A stretch of DNA of 64,000 bases from Jackrogersella multiformis (Eukaryota; Ascomycota; Sordariomycetes; Xylariales; Hypoxylaceae), in NCBI GenBank assembly GCA_902806575.1, contig CADCXD010000018.1:3906001-3970000 (forward strand), written 5' to 3'. Numbering within the stretch: the first letter of the stretch is position 1; every line of letters starts with the position of its first letter. Below the pieces are notes generated by a model. It saw only the letters and a program-made list of their open reading frames with translations, had not been told where the DNA came from and made no database searches. The translations under genes were made by a program, and so were the position numbers. Shown in pieces: positions 1 to 12,441 of this stretch.

Positions 1-679
1 GGATGTCGAATCTCGCATTCTTCTTGCGGATGCCATCACCGCGGCGGAGCTCGTTGTGCGACCTGATCGTGGGAGTGTCCGGCCTCATGCGCTTGACTAT
101 AGACTGGTTCTTTAGATCTTGGCCCATCCAGTCCTTCTGCGGGGAGTTTGGCATGGCAGAGCTGTTGGGGCCGACGGTGGAGAAGAGAGGAACTTGGTGG
201 GCAGGGTTGCTGAAGGGCGTTTGCATCTGGAGAGGTCTTTGCTGGAAGATAGACTGGTTGTTGTCGAAGGCAGTCTCGAGGCCGTCATACTGTAGCGGTG
301 TGCAGGTGCCGGAGGTCTGACCCATCCATTGCTGATTTTGCGAGCCGTACGCGGCCTGCGGGTCAGCTCTCGTAAACGGGTTGTTGTTCTGGGGCTCTAG
401 GAAGGGGTTATTAGACGGCACCGACTGCATGTCGACGGACTGCCAATCCCCCACTTCCGTCTTCGGGGAGAATATCGACCCCGGGACGGCGAAGGAATCT
501 CTTCGGCTGCCGGCCATGGGTGGCGATAGCTCTAACCCCGAATCGATTGCACTGTTGTCTAGTATGTTATCGTCGAGGATGGTGCTGTCCTCTTCCTCGA
601 AGTACTTCTGTGCGTGGTTTGTGTCGACCGATAGGTGATTCGGCCGGTAGAAGGCCTGCATCTGAAATGTCGAGACCAT
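1..679 (-). CDS. Probable bZIP transcription factor, N-terminal part (cut by window edge)
   Basis: An open frame of about 226 codons starts at an ATG at 679 and runs off the left edge without a stop. The visible part is an acidic, Ser/Pro/Asn/Gln-rich, disordered region typical of a transcription factor activation domain. It ends in a basic stretch reading RKKNARFDIP. That stretch resembles the conserved segment just ahead of the basic-leucine-zipper in a family of ascomycete bZIP regulators such as Metarhizium MBZ1. The bZIP domain itself would lie outside the window, so the assignment rests on one short motif and on composition. A second in-frame ATG seven codons in is an alternative start. 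The frame stays open for a short way upstream of the chosen ATG. The upstream DNA is rich in pyrimidine tracts on the coding strand, which fits a long 5' UTR. Confidence 0.55.
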   Translation of the reverse strand, partial: MVSTFQMQAFYRPNHLSVDTNHAQKYFEEEDSTILDDNILDNSAIDSGLELSPPMAGSRRDSFAVPGSIFSPKTEVGDWQSVDMQSVPSNNPFLEPQNNNPFTRADPQAAYGSQNQQWMGQTSGTCTPLQYDGLETAFDNNQSIFQQRPLQMQTPFSNPAHQVPLFSTVGPNSSAMPNSPQKDWMGQDLKNQSIVKRMRPDTPTIRSHNELRRGDGIRKKNARFDI

Positions 680-1010
680 TGCTGGTCTATTATGTGGGAA
701 ATGTGGAGGGAGAAGAGAAAAAAATGTCTTGGAAGGAGAAACGAAAAGAGTCAGAAGCTCTTTGCGGTGTGGTGTACAATATAGTCGAAGAGGTCGGCTT
801 TGCTTTGCTCTGCAGGGATTATCTTGTTAGTTCATCGAGCGGTGAATAATTATAGAATAATGACTAGTGCCGGTGGCCGTTGTTGGTAGTATACGCTGTG
901 CCTCTCTCTTTTTTTCTCTTATTCTTCTCTTATCCTTTCCCTTTCTTTAGATCGAGTCCTAAACTTAGGATGATAGCCAAGTCCGAGATGATAATTAAAG
1001 AGTAAGTGTG

Positions 1011-1062
1011 GATATGGATATGGATATGGATATGGATGTGTATGTGTATGTGTATGTGTATG
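1011..1062. repeat. GATATG / TGTATG tandem repeats
   Basis: Four GATATG units pass directly into four GTGTAT-type units. Read on the minus strand it lies in the likely 5' UTR or promoter of the bZIP-like gene. Confidence 0.9.
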
Positions 1063-1263
1063 AGTTATGAGTGAGATCGTATGTGTGTTTGTATGTGTGT
1101 GTAGGTGTGTCTAAGTGTATGTATGCGGGATGTATGTGTAAGTTCTAATGAGAAGACAATGGGGAGGGGAATGTTGCAGTGATGTATGATCAAGAACTGT
1201 TAAGAGGTTGGTGGGTTTTTTGGAGGTGTGATGGTAAGATGGTAGTAGTATTGGTAGTGCGTC

Positions 1264-1300
<37 letters not shown>
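1264..1300. repeat. GT dinucleotide microsatellite
   Basis: Almost pure GT repeat of about 37 bases, interrupted once by a TATAT step. It lies in the same long upstream region as the GATATG repeat. Confidence 0.9.
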
Positions 1301-3515
1301 CGTGTGGCGGCGGGGAGACTTGCAAGGTGGGAGGAGGGGAGGGGGAGTAAAGAGCCGGCAGCTTTTTTTTCTTCTTTTTTTTCTTTAAGGGAAATAAAAA
1401 AGAAATAAAAATCAAGATCAAGGTGGGAGTGGGAGGAGTGTGTTACTACACAACTTACAACTTTCTCTTCGGCTAAGGGTCTTAATTCTTCTTGTGTCGT
1501 ACTAATAAAGTCGGCCTGGATCCGTCTTACAAAAGATATGTATGTAAAACAGAACGAATGTAAAGAAGGGGACGAGGTGGTTGTAATAGTGTATGTAGAT
1601 GTTGCTAGGAATCGCGTGATTCACGATCTCGAAAAGCAATCCAAGATGGGTTTTTTTTCTTATAAGTTTAATTCCTTATGGTAGGGGGGCGATATTGATG
1701 GGGGGTGGAGGGATGGCAGTCGTACTTAAAGAAGAGACGGAAGAAGATGGTCAGGTATCTTGACTCCCATGGATTCTAATGGGACCGGGGGGTTCGCAAA
1801 GCTACTGTCACTCAAAAAACTATTAGTGGGGAAGACGAAGCCCATGAGACTACCAACTGACGAACGGCATCTTCAATGCTTGGGTTCGCCGTGGAATGAT
1901 GGTGTGGGAGGACGTGGGTATGGTCCCTGTAGGTACGGTAGGGTGGGTGAGAGCGAGATGGATGCTGTTCCGGTTCACTTGGTGATCCTCAGCCAAGAAA
2001 AAACCTATTCGCTCCACCGTCTTTTTTTTTTTTTTTTTCCTTTTTTCCTTTTTTCTTTCCTTTCTTTCCTACATTACTTTCCTCTTGCTTGCCCTTCAAC
2101 TGGAAAAACCACCACGGACCGTTTTCCCTTCCCGAATTAGTCTCTGTGGGACGGTATACCTTGGGCCCCTAAGGCGACGGAGAGATAGCCCAGCTATACG
2201 GTTGGGTGGATTGTCTACCTAGCAGACGGGAGCTTACAAGATCCTTGACTAACGAGATACCAGTAGGTATAGTGTACTATGTAGCTTGCTTTCCAGCCAT
2301 AGGGGATACGTGCCGCCAAGCTTGCAGGTATGTACCTAGGTATGGGCTTCTTGGTTACGGTACTATGGTAGGGCAGTGGACCGTTGTATCGTTTCTGTTT
2401 CTGTATAACACGCCCCGTAGGGACTGGCACGCCCTTCCCCGACTGGATAGATCGGGACAAATAGAATCGAGAGACGGGCGCTATGCTGACGGGATGGAGT
2501 TCGTCCAGGCAGTGAACGAGGTGCCCAGATACCTAGGTACTCTACCAGAAACGGAAGCCCTGAAGCTTGGACCGGATAACCGTTTTACGAGCGAAGCTAA
2601 GAACCCAAGATCCTTGGAAGGCTATAGGACAAAATGTAGCCCTGCCGAGGTTGGGCATCGACGGCCCTTTAGGTTGTTGCTACCTAAAGCCCTTAAACCA
2701 TGCATTGAAAGCCCACGAGCACCCATCCTGTGTCCACTAACACTCTCTGGATGGCCTCTTGGGCATCCTATTGCTCAGCGATGTCGTGGTGGGGTGATAA
2801 AGATCTTTTTGCTAGGCATTATTTCTCTTACGAGTCCACCGGATCGGTCGATATCAATAGACTAGTTAGTTTCTTGCTTTCAATGGCGACGGTCGCTTCC
2901 CGAGCCGTACATAGTCAAAGGTGTTTCTGGAGTTTAGCTTGCGCCCAAGATATACTCCAGCTGGTACAGCTGATGGGCGCTGCTGTGGGATGACGAATGT
3001 TCCAGCTACAATATACAAAGACGCACGGGAGACCCTGGCGCCATACAAAAGCGCCATGAACTTCCCCGAGATCCTACTGGAGACCTTGAGAGCTCCCCTT
3101 AGACCTCCAGAGTCCAGAGTCCATATACACCACAATACTGATGCATATACTGACGCTTAGTACCACCGGAATCACCTGATCCATTACCAACCGGCTTCTC
3201 TCTTTGGTGTCTCTTTGGTGTTTGTACTAATGTTGTAGAGTATACGGTATACACTGCGCATGAGCTGGAGACATATCTAAACATAAAATTATAAAAAAAG
3301 ATTGCAGCCTGACAGCAGCAGCTTGTGCATCCGAGGCTCTTACAGTCAATGACATGGCCGCCGCTTGTTGCGTCTCGACGTGAAGCAAACACTGACTACA
3401 TACCCCATCCCTAGAACCGCGGAAAAAGCAGTGCGGCGTCCGTCCCATCATGTCCAGTTTGTCAACAGTAGATCACGAGGTAGTTACGACAACCGCAATT
3501 AATGACGATTGTGTC

Positions 3516-3545
3516 GGAGGAGGAGGAGGAGGAGGAGGAGGAGGG
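3516..3545. repeat. GGA trinucleotide microsatellite
   Basis: About ten GGA/GAG units in a row. ORFs crossing it give polyglycine or polyarginine in different frames and none is otherwise gene-like. Confidence 0.9.
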
Positions 3546-4969
3546 GCCATTCTAAGATACTTTCCTACGCTGCATTGTCCTCTACGGTACCATGTCCAGA
3601 TCTCGGAACGGGACGACGGGAGAACGGTTCCAGGTGTCAGGTTAAAGCGAAACCGGGAGCCTGGGGTCGATCTTTTTCCTTGACCCATGCTTGGAAGCAA
3701 CTCTGCTACAAACGTCTCGGCATCTCGTCGGTTAGCCTGGCAGCAGAGCCTGAGCCTGAGGCCGAGGCCTGCCTGTATAGATATTGATGTTCTCCGTTCG
3801 GTGATGCTCATATGAATTCATCCTCCTCCAACCTTTCCGCAGGTTGTTATGACTCAATTTTGGAAAAAAGGAAGGAATTTTTTTCTAATCTAGCTCGACT
3901 TGGATGGCTGGTTCAATCGCGAGATTCTTGCGGTGAAGACGATCTTTGTCAAATAACGTTATAAATAGTCAATGCCTATTAGTTGAGCTGCTAAGTTGTG
4001 GACGGCTTGAGCACGGACGATGGGTCCCAATTCCTCGATTCCACGTAACGGGTTTGACGCGACGGGGTCTCTTCCCTGCTGACAGGCGGGTCTTCCGGGA
4101 CCAGGGTCTAAAGACGCTATTGAGCAGTTGGGACGAGAAGAGCGAGCGAGAGAGAGGAGAGAGCAGAGAGGAAAAGTGCACTTTTTGGGAAGAATTGTCT
4201 GCATATCGTGGTCATCAAGTTGGTATGGATTCGTGTAATCTTGTGCGGTCTCGTGTGGTCCTGGGCAAGAAGACGCGAATGCACCAACGACAACAACAAT
4301 AATAATCGTTCAAGGCAATGCTCAGCCACCGCGTAGAGCCAAAGGGATGGATGGGAAGGGCCAACAAGAAAATTGTCCGGTTCGAGGATGGCGCGCAGCT
4401 GTAGATCCCCGACGAGCTTAGTTAATGAACGCCTCGTGGAGCGTGGAGGATCCGTTCGAGGTTCTACTAGGGGGGAAATCATCATCACGGGAACGGATAA
4501 TCGTATGAAAGCCAAGGACTTCTGTTTATAAAGTAGAGCTTTGATCAGAGTAGGCAACGTCCGATATTTTAGACCATAGCCTGTCAGCACTTAGGAGCAC
4601 CTAGGACCAGTACGAATACATATGTTCCCTAAGCCACTATGACCGGAACTTCGACGATCATGGGCTCAGGATGTTCGCAGCCGGGGCCAGCCAACCGGAG
4701 AAATTTGCGAAAGAACTTGTCATCCGCGACAGTCTGTAAATCCAGGTTGACGCCTAAACGATACGAATAGAAACACGGTGATCAGCTCTAAATGGTTTCA
4801 ATCCGAGGCAAGGAGCGCGAGGGATTGCTTCAACGCACGTGCTATTCAATTGCTACTGTTGCTGCTGCTGCTATGTGAGTTCGCCTCGTGTGAGTGATTG
4901 GATGTGAGTTATGCATTCCTCTTGCGGGTCGGCTGAAGAAAGCCAGGCCACGCTTGGCGCGGCGCGTTT

Positions 4970-5037
4970 CTGCTACTACTGTACTGCTGCTGCTGCTGCT
5001 ACTGCTGCCGCTACTGCTACTGCTGCCGCTGCCGCTC
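4970..5037. repeat. CTG/CTA/CCG imperfect trinucleotide repeat
   Basis: Imperfect CTG, CTA and CCG units over about 68 bases. Frames crossing it yield polyalanine, polyleucine or polyserine, which explains the long but meaningless ORFs here. Confidence 0.85.
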
Positions 5038-6941
5038 TGTACCCGCGATACGCCATATCGAGAGTACAAACCCGGTTGAGGCAGGATGAATTGGACGATT
5101 CTAGATCAAAACAAGCAGTTTTGGGCGTTGCCTGCTTGCTTCATGACGCACCAGCGAGCTTCACCACTATCAGTGGGTGCGACGCGGTGTGGACGAAACA
5201 GGCCGTCCTAGCTTTTGCAGCGGAGCTCGACCAATCGTGCTACCACACCGACTATACTATGGTTCTTATTCCGAAATACCGACGACGATACAATACTGAG
5301 AGAGCAACAGCAGCAACCACAAACCAGGGAAAAAAAGAAAAAAAAACACTTTCAACACTTGCCCGGATTGGAACTTGCTCCTCTCGTTAGGCACGAACTG
5401 CACCAGACACAGATGCAGGACTGTGACACCTAGCGGGCCGGCTTTTATGCGGCCAGTCGCACATAAGATTGATCACATCCCCCTTCTGGTACGATCTGAT
5501 GGTGGTAAGAGGACGGATTCGGGGCTGATGGAGAACGCTAAGTTCAACTTCCCTCGTCTGGGCCTGCCGAGTGCAAGACATGTGCGCCAGCTCGGGACTC
5601 CCAAGGCCGAAAGGGGATAGCTCGTAATCGGCGGTGAGTGTCAAATTTTCCCATTTCGACCAACCAGCTTCGAAACATTGATCCTAGCATGGAGTACTAC
5701 GACTGATAGTCAAATACGAAACCACCATTTCTGCCCAAAGGGATAGGAAATCAGGGCGAGATGGAGAATTCGTCATGAAAATGTCGATTTTTTAGATGAT
5801 CCCTAGGCTCGCCTGCCCTGGCGTACCTATCTTGCCCATCCAGCCTATCCAAAGGAGCTGCTGAGCTGCTGAGCTGCAATTGCATCTGTTGATGTGGGCA
5901 GCTTCGGGCGAAACGAATGTCCTTATTGCAGCTTCACTATCTATCGGCCTGCTTCTCGCGCCGTTTCTCAGATCTAACCTTTACATCGGAGTCCTGCAGC
6001 TTCGCGGCGAGTAAGGTACCGTCTGGCTCCACTGGCCGCATGCGACATTACGTTCGACCACATGAACCCCGATACTTGCTTGTAACATGCCTAAATCGGG
6101 GGGGAAGAGATGAGTCATATCTAGAATCTGTTGTCACACACAAGGGGGAAAAAATCGATTTCGATGCTTTCTTGCTTCTTTGTCTTCGTGCAATTGCTAT
6201 TCCATTCTTCCAAGCTGAACTTGAATTCTTCGTATATTTTTGGCTCTAAGGATAAATTCAAGGTTAGGCGTTTGCCAACAAGGCGGTGTAGGCCCCGATA
6301 GCCCGGGAGAACCATGTGCGGCTTGTCTTCAGACCAGGTAACTTCTCTAGGGATAATATATTCGACATGTGGTCGAATCCTTCCTGTGAATTTCGACCAC
6401 TCATCTCATCGGAACGTGAGCATTCTGAAACGTATTTCTCGCCCAACGTAAACCTGAAATAGTTCTTTTCTCCACTTTCGCGTTACGTAGGGCAGACTTT
6501 TGGAGAGTTTGAGGCTGCGCGTCGAAGCATATTCCAAATCGAACGATGCGCAGCAGATTGTCATCCCGTACCTTGCGTTGGTGTACCTGATCAATATGGC
6601 TGTGGTAGCACATAGTCGCGTGAAGCCGTTGAGGAGCCCGAGGAGCCCCCATAAGACCCTAGCAGTACACTACTTCGCGACTTCGAACTCAGAACAGGCT
6701 CCTCCGCGACGGTGGCGATGTAGCCAGTCGGGGCGGTGAGTAGCTTCGTAACAGCCGGATGATCCCACCTCTTCGGTACCGACCCGATGGACTCTATCCA
6801 TAAAATAGATGGCGTAATCAGCATCGGATCTATAGCCGTAGTAAACTTGAAACTATTGATTAGAAAGCCGGCCGCCAAGGATTCCAGAATATCCTGATTC
6901 TGGCCTGTCTTCCCAGACTATACGAAACGTCTGACCGTCGA

Positions 6942-8710
6942 TCATTGGAAGTCCCATATCTTAGCCAGAAGGCTATCCTCCACCTCCGAGCTTAGATCTT
7001 GCGGGAGAAATACTCTCTTGGGAATCATGAACTCCACAACAGGAGCCTTTTTGACTTGCTTGGAAAGTTCCGCGTCGAGTAGCTAGAAATTTGTAAGAAA
7101 AAAAGCGGAATTGATGGGCAAGATGGGCACGATAGCCAAGATAGGGGCATATTCGACTTACGCTACTGTACGAATGGTCCAAGAAATCCTCGATATTGTA
7201 GGACTGTTTAGTAAATTGCTCCGATATTATTTTCGCGATGGTCGCAACGTTCGGGTGATAGTGCGACTGCAGCTGGACGACCTCCCATAGGCAGCTATCG
7301 ATGGCGCACGTCTCCATCGGGTCTTCTTCGTCGGCAATGAAGGGGTCAGCCATCCCTTCATTTTCCAGGGTCTCTTGCTCTTCCGGAGTCCTTGGTACGC
7401 GATGCATCATGAACGTGCAGAGCGGATGCTTCTTGAATAGATTATAAACCCAGGGTATGACTACGACGATAGCAGCAGGGGGGGCATTAAGACAGAGTCT
7501 TGTGATTCGCTTGATGAAACTTGCGACAAGGACGGCGGGAAGATGCGTCGAAGAGAGGAACGTATCCAATAATCGGAAAAACTTGGACCGGTGCTTCGAA
7601 TGAAGGATGTTTGCATCCAGCAATGAGTATAGTTTCCGGTAGAACAACGGGTAGTCCAGATTTCGTTCCTGTATGAGATAGAAGACTCCAGAAAGCGCCA
7701 AGAGTGAAGTTGCACCTCCGGAATTGTATGAGTCTGTCAAGAAGTCCATCAGAAGCTCCGGTTTGGTGAACCACGGAGCTATAGTTCTAGTCATGATTTG
7801 AAGCACGTTCTTCCGTTGTTCTCGGCTGGGATCTAGATTGAGCAACGCCAACCATGCTTCTTGGGCCTGTTTCTTATGTTGATTTAAGGACTTGACGGGA
7901 TCCGACTTCTTTTTCGGAGCATCAATGTAGAACTCGCCCATATCCTCTGCCGAATCCGGAACGTCTTCGAAGAAGGATAACAAGTCGAACATATTATCAA
8001 AAAGGTTCTCATCGGGTGATATCAGAGAGTCAAGAGACAGAATATCTCTGAGAAGTAGATTAGTAAAACGTGCGCAATTTCCGACAGAAACCAACCACTT
8101 ACTTCACTGCTTTGAAAGTATAGAACCGTATATCGGCATACTCGCCTAGGAATTTTTCACAAAATTCTTGTCTAATATCCTCAGATCCACTCTGGGCCAG
8201 CGCTTCTACCATCTCTCTCAGGAACAGCTTGGGGAAGTTGTATTCATCTTTGTCGCTCAAGTATTGACCTTCGGCCTTCAAGATGCGCATGGCTAGAGTC
8301 AATGCGGTCGACGCAGATTCCCTTTGGCCTAAAGCAGAGAGGATAATTTGCTTATAATCTCCAAGTCTCTTCTTGAGCCATTGAACTACTACGATATCCT
8401 TATCCGATTGCCCATCTCGTCTCGCCAAGTATCCCGATGCAAGCAGGCGCAGAAATACTCTGCACAACGAGACCATCGCGAGTTGGGTAGAATCGTCATC
8501 GTCATCGCCATCATTTTGCGCGAGTTCGAGGAGAGTTGTTATGTTGTTGTAGTTCTTCTTAGACTCAAGGATCGCATTTTCAAGCAAGAGAATCTCTTTT
8601 TGAGGATCATCTTCGCTGTCATCGTTCTCTGCCTTGGCCCGTTTGTTGGATTTTTGCGAGACCTTCGATCGTTTCCTCTTCAGGGGCTCTTCACCAAAGG
8701 TAGTTGACAT
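6942..8710 (-). CDS. NOC4: Nucleolar complex-associated protein 4 (Noc4), ribosome biogenesis
   Basis: Three exons, 8710-8103, 8047-7162 and 7082-6942, give 544 residues, close to the length of yeast Noc4. The introns (55 and 79 bp) have GTAAGT donors and preserve phase; the first has an ACTAATC branch site. The N-terminus is lysine/arginine-rich and acidic, as in nucleolar proteins. The C-terminal half carries the CBF/Mak21 domain, including the segment HRVPRTPEEQETLENEG and the conserved end IPKRVFLPQDL. Noc4 partners Nop14 in the 90S/small-subunit processome in the nucleolus. Without splicing, the second exon reads into a false tail; the last intron restores the conserved ending. It is divergent from ATP4 across about 380 bp. 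Confidence 0.95.
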
Positions 8711-9090
8711 TTTCGCAAAGTCAGTTGAATTGGTGGACGAAAAGATGTTGCATGTTACAACGAGATGTAGAAAAGAAGAAAAAAAGTTTAATTGCTTAAC
8801 AGCCTTGAGAAAGAAAGATGCAAGGCTGACCTGAGATCGATTTCGAAGTGGGGTGAAATGGTGAAATGGGTAAATCACGTGTGTTATTAGCCAATCATAG
8901 AAGCTACATAGGTGGGCTAGTGGGCTAGTGGGCTAGCAGACTAGCAAGCAATACCGGGAAAGTGCGAGTTCCGTTAAAACCTCATCGACCTCAAATTCCC
9001 AATTCCCGATTCCGAAGCTCTTTCTTTTATACTGTCATAAATAATTCATCTCCCCTCACCCCCACCAGCTCTCTCGTCATTATCTCACAA
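8711..9090. promoter_or_regulatory. Divergent NOC4/ATP4 promoter with CACGTG and CCAAT boxes
   Basis: The 380 bp between two divergent start codons contains an E-box CACGTG at 8876-8881 and a CCAAT box at 8891-8895. A short tandem repeat of GTGGGCTA-type units lies at about 8912-8946. CCAAT is the site of the HAP complex, which commonly drives respiratory genes such as ATP4 in fungi. The assignment to either gene is inference. Confidence 0.5.
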
Positions 9091-9931
9091 ATGGCCTCCC
9101 GCTTGGCTACTCGTGCCGTCGGTAAGTTTCAATTACCTCTTTGACTTGCCAATTGGACTACATAGAACTCATCGCGAATCGCAGGGGCCGCCCGTCTGCG
9201 ACCGTCAATCATTTCGAGAACTCTTCCCGCATTCACCTCGATGACCTCAACCCGATCGACATCTAGCGTCCCCGAACCCAAGGCTAAGGCGCAATCCATT
9301 CTCGACTCTTTACCCGGCAACTCGCTCATCTCTAAGACTGCCATCCTGTCCTCCGCCGCCGGTGCTTCCATCTACGCCATCAGCAACGAATATTATGTCG
9401 TGAACGAGGAGTCCGTTGTCGCCTTCGCTCTGCTAAGTGTCTGGGCTGCCGTAATCATCTATGGTGGCCCTGCGTACAAGGAATGGGCCGACGCCCAAAA
9501 CGCCAAGATCAAGGGCATCCTAAACGCCGCGCGCGCCGACCACACTCAGGCTGTTAAGAACCGTATTGAGAACGTCCAGCAGATGGGAGGTGTTGTTGAC
9601 ATCACCAAGGATCTCTTCAAGGTCTCCAAGGAGACCGCTCAGCTCGAGGCCCAGGCCTACGAACTCGAGCAGACCACTGCTCTGGCGGCCGAGGCTAAGT
9701 CGGTATTGGATTCGTGGGTGCGATACGAGAGCCAGGTCAAGCAGCGTCAGCAGAGGGAGTTGGCCGAGAGCATCATCGCCAAAGTAAAGAAGGAGCTCGA
9801 GAGCCCCAAGGCTCTCCAGCAGATCCTGCAACAAAGCATCGCCGATGTAGAGAGTAGGTCTCCCGGTTCTAACCACCCTATCAATATAAGCTAATTGGAT
9901 CATAGGAATCGTCTCTTCCAAGGCCCAATAG
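9091..9931 (+). CDS. ATP4: Mitochondrial F1Fo ATP synthase subunit 4 (subunit b)
   Basis: Three exons, 9091-9121, 9185-9853 and 9906-9931, give 241 residues, the usual length. The N-terminus is rich in Arg, Ser and Ala with no acidic residues, as expected of a mitochondrial import signal. Residues about 60-105 form the two membrane segments of subunit b, followed by a long, charged amphipathic helix with many Glu, Gln and Lys (the peripheral stalk). The chain ends in RIVSSKAQ encoded by the short third exon; without that splice the protein would end in a wrong tail. The product forms the stator stalk that holds F1 against the membrane rotor in the inner mitochondrial membrane. Confidence 0.95.
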
Positions 9932-10399
9932 ACAAGACAGTTTAGACAGATACTCCGTGGCGCACGAGAAAGCTTTCCTTTGTGCCCCTAACCTGTGTTT
10001 ATAAACACCCTGTGCATTAGTCAAAACAACCCTATTTTGAAAATATCAGCCTCGCGACCTACTGTCATTTCAGACCTTGCTCACGTGGTTATGCATCACG
10101 GCGTATTGTCAAGGGTTGGAAAACGGATAGGAGAGTGAGTGATTTGCTCTATCAGGGTCATGACGAGCGAATAGCCTGTCCTCTCCATAAATGGGTAGCT
10201 GCTTATAAAATCCATCTAATCTACTTTTGTAGCCTACTTCGAGATTCCATGTAGTACCTCGGATTCCTCATGCTGAAAATATGTGATCTCGTTGTTTTAA
10301 CCTTAAGCTATATACCCTAATTACCGGTACCTAGGAGGTAGGTGATTAAGCTATATCCGTTCAATATCATTCACGATTGAATACATACCTAGGTAGCTT
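9932..10399. other. Intergenic between converging ATP4 and UBE3D-like genes
   Basis: Short AT-rich 3' flank shared by two converging genes. It contains CCTAGG/GGTACC palindromic motifs around 10326-10340 and 10387-10396. No gene seen. Confidence 0.7.
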
Positions 10400-12020
10400 T
10401 CACCCACCCTTGCCATCCCACTTCTCCAAGAGACCAACCTTCCATTCCCTCAGCTGGCGATCGCTCTGAGGCAACAAGGTATTGCTGCTATTCAGAATCT
10501 CAATAACCTTCTCTGTTGCGTCAGCCGGCAGAGTGATGTCTTGCACGTCTGACGTCATGGAGTCTAGCAGTTTATCCGCCTCATCCTGGCTAACCATACG
10601 ATAAAAAACCTTTACAGCCTGGATTGGAGACCTCTTTTCCTCAGTCGACGAGAAGGTGATATTGCTATTGAAAACCCAGACATTCAATAGAGATTGTGCT
10701 GCCCCATTTGTGTGTAGAACGCCCTCAGTTGGCTGGTCTTTCAACTTCATCGGCAGTATGATGGACTTGGAACAGCCGGACCGGGCCATCGTCGCTAGAA
10801 GCATAGCGCTGATACAATGAGAAAGACTTGGAGAGCTACCAAAGTCCCGTTTGGTCTGCTCGTTTACATGGACTTGCCATTTAAATAATGAAACGGACGA
10901 ATCTTGGTCGCTCAGTACCCCTAACTGACTCTTGCAGGATCCGCAGAGCACGGGTAGATTCACAGCTTTCAAGTGCTGAGTCTCTCCGTTCTTAGTTATC
11001 TCATCATGACATTCTGCTTGGCTGGATGGCTCTGCTAGCGATGCACTTTGTATTGTCTATGGAAGCTTGCATTAGCAAAACTTCTGGGAACCTTGATACA
11101 TCTCGATCACTACACTATGCTAAAGGACCGACAGAAGGATGGTAAAATAAAATGTGTCTCTGGATAATCACAAAATTTCCACGTCCAGGGAAACTCTTAG
11201 TGAAAGACAGAGGAATCTTCCAAGTACACATACGTCAATCCCCGAGCCGGAACCCAAGGTTCGACGTGTGCATACTGAGATGGAAGAATGTATTTAATCT
11301 AGGGAATGAGTATCGGTGACCATACCACTGAGAAGCTAGGACGCTGGTCTGGCCACCTTCTATATGCCCATCTGTATAGTTACAAAGAGATTCACTTACC
11401 GTGGCTGTAGAAATATCTGTCTTCGATAATAGGAATGAAGTGAGATCCACAAACCCGACGCTAGGCTGTGCTGAAATCCTAGAACTCGCACCGTACGCCT
11501 TAGAAGTGAGGCCTTCATCGTGTTCATGTTCATGTTCGTGATCATGACCATGACCATGATCATGTGGTTTGTGACAATGCCAAAACTCCATCATTTCGGC
11601 CCAATTCTCACTCGGCAAATCTTTCCATACCTTGATGGTGCCAGATTCGACGATGGTAGCACGGCATGTTCTACACGTAATGAATGACTCCGGTTGAAGG
11701 TCATTTGCGGACCACGGAACACTCTGTTCCTCTGGTGCAGGTAGGACATGACGCTCTAGAGCATTCGCGAGAGGTAGCCGCCAGGAAAGGCTTTTCGCGC
11801 CTAGACTCTGTACCGGGAGCTGCTTAGTCAAAGCAACCTGTCGTGGAAGACGGAGGGATGTCTCTACTCCATCATGATTGATTGTGAGGACTAGACCGTC
11901 TGATGAAACGGTAGCCCTAGTTCCAGATGAGCTTGGTGTGTGTAATGAACATCCGACAGAGACTTGGCGTATATTTGATAGAAGTTCGGCGTAGGTCAGG
12001 ATTGGATGGGTTGCGGTCAT
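10400..12020 (-). CDS. UBE3D-type E3 ubiquitin ligase (E2-binding, HECT-like domain)
   Basis: Modelled as two exons, 12020-11400 and 11056-10400, giving 425 residues. The protein has the layout of the ubiquitin-conjugating-enzyme E2-binding family (HECT_2, human UBE3D). There is an N-terminal beta-rich part, a first Cys pair (CRTC), a VGFVDLTSFLL segment, a second Cys pair (CGSCKSQLG) and a C-terminal domain beginning SSVSLFKWQVHV. The family binds E2s and ubiquitylates cyclins and other targets. A His-rich run of DHGHGHDHEHEHEH lies between the two Cys motifs. The intron is long for this genome (343 bp): GTAAGTG donor, GCTAATG branch and CATAG acceptor join in phase. The frame stays open into the intron for about 55 codons, so a second intron with a small middle exon is possible. 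Confidence 0.8.
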
Positions 12021-12441
12021 ATTGCATTTTGGAAATTTGTTGAGAACATGTCGGCTGTTCTGGCGTGATTGTGATTATAAGTACGGAATAGTGTAAATGT
12101 TTATTGAGTAGGTAATGCACAGACCCGACCAGGAGTGGAGAAGCTATTATGTCGTTATACGGAATAGAATATATGCTTCAATCGCTGCATTTCGGAGTTA
12201 GCCTCGGCTTTTCTAAATGTATAAACTTGACCCACTATAAGGACTGGTAGTACGAAGTATTTCGAATGAATATTGAAACCTCTGGTTAAATGCATAACAT
12301 CTAACCTAATCATATCTTCCAGATCATACCTAGGTACCTAAATACACACTTTCTATTGTTACGTCACTTCCACCTCCGCCACTTCACCAACAAAAAACAA
12401 TAACAAATACCTAGTCGTGATGCTCTAATATAAGTCCTAAA
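12021..12441. promoter_or_regulatory. Divergent promoter region, UBE3D-like / questin-oxidase-like
   Basis: The 421 bp between divergent start codons. It holds a TACCTAGGTACCTA palindrome near 12327-12341 and AT-rich stretches. No specific factor site could be assigned. Confidence 0.5.

Larger units (their letters stand above)
680..6941. other. Long intergenic stretch, no supportable gene
   Basis: About 6.3 kb with no reading frame that resembles a known family or carries a convincing splice pattern. The first 1.3 kb probably contains the promoter and 5' UTR of the leftward regulator: pyrimidine/purine tracts, a GATATG/TGTATG repeat and a GT repeat. The rest holds trinucleotide repeats and scattered palindromic TACCTAGGTA motifs. 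ORFs of up to 219 codons occur (for example 2206-2865) but have no recognisable motif, no hydrophobic core pattern and run through the palindromic repeats, so they are left out. An unrecognised lineage-specific gene cannot be excluded. Confidence 0.6.

Noticed and set aside
2206..2865. Open frame of 219 codons on the plus strand.
   Set aside because: No motif, odd composition, runs through palindromic repeat copies, no splice-supported extension.
4117..4590. 157-codon minus-strand frame ending in a hydrophobic Leu/Ser-rich part.
   Set aside because: Hydrophobic stretch comes from purine-rich repeat DNA read on the other strand; no family resemblance.
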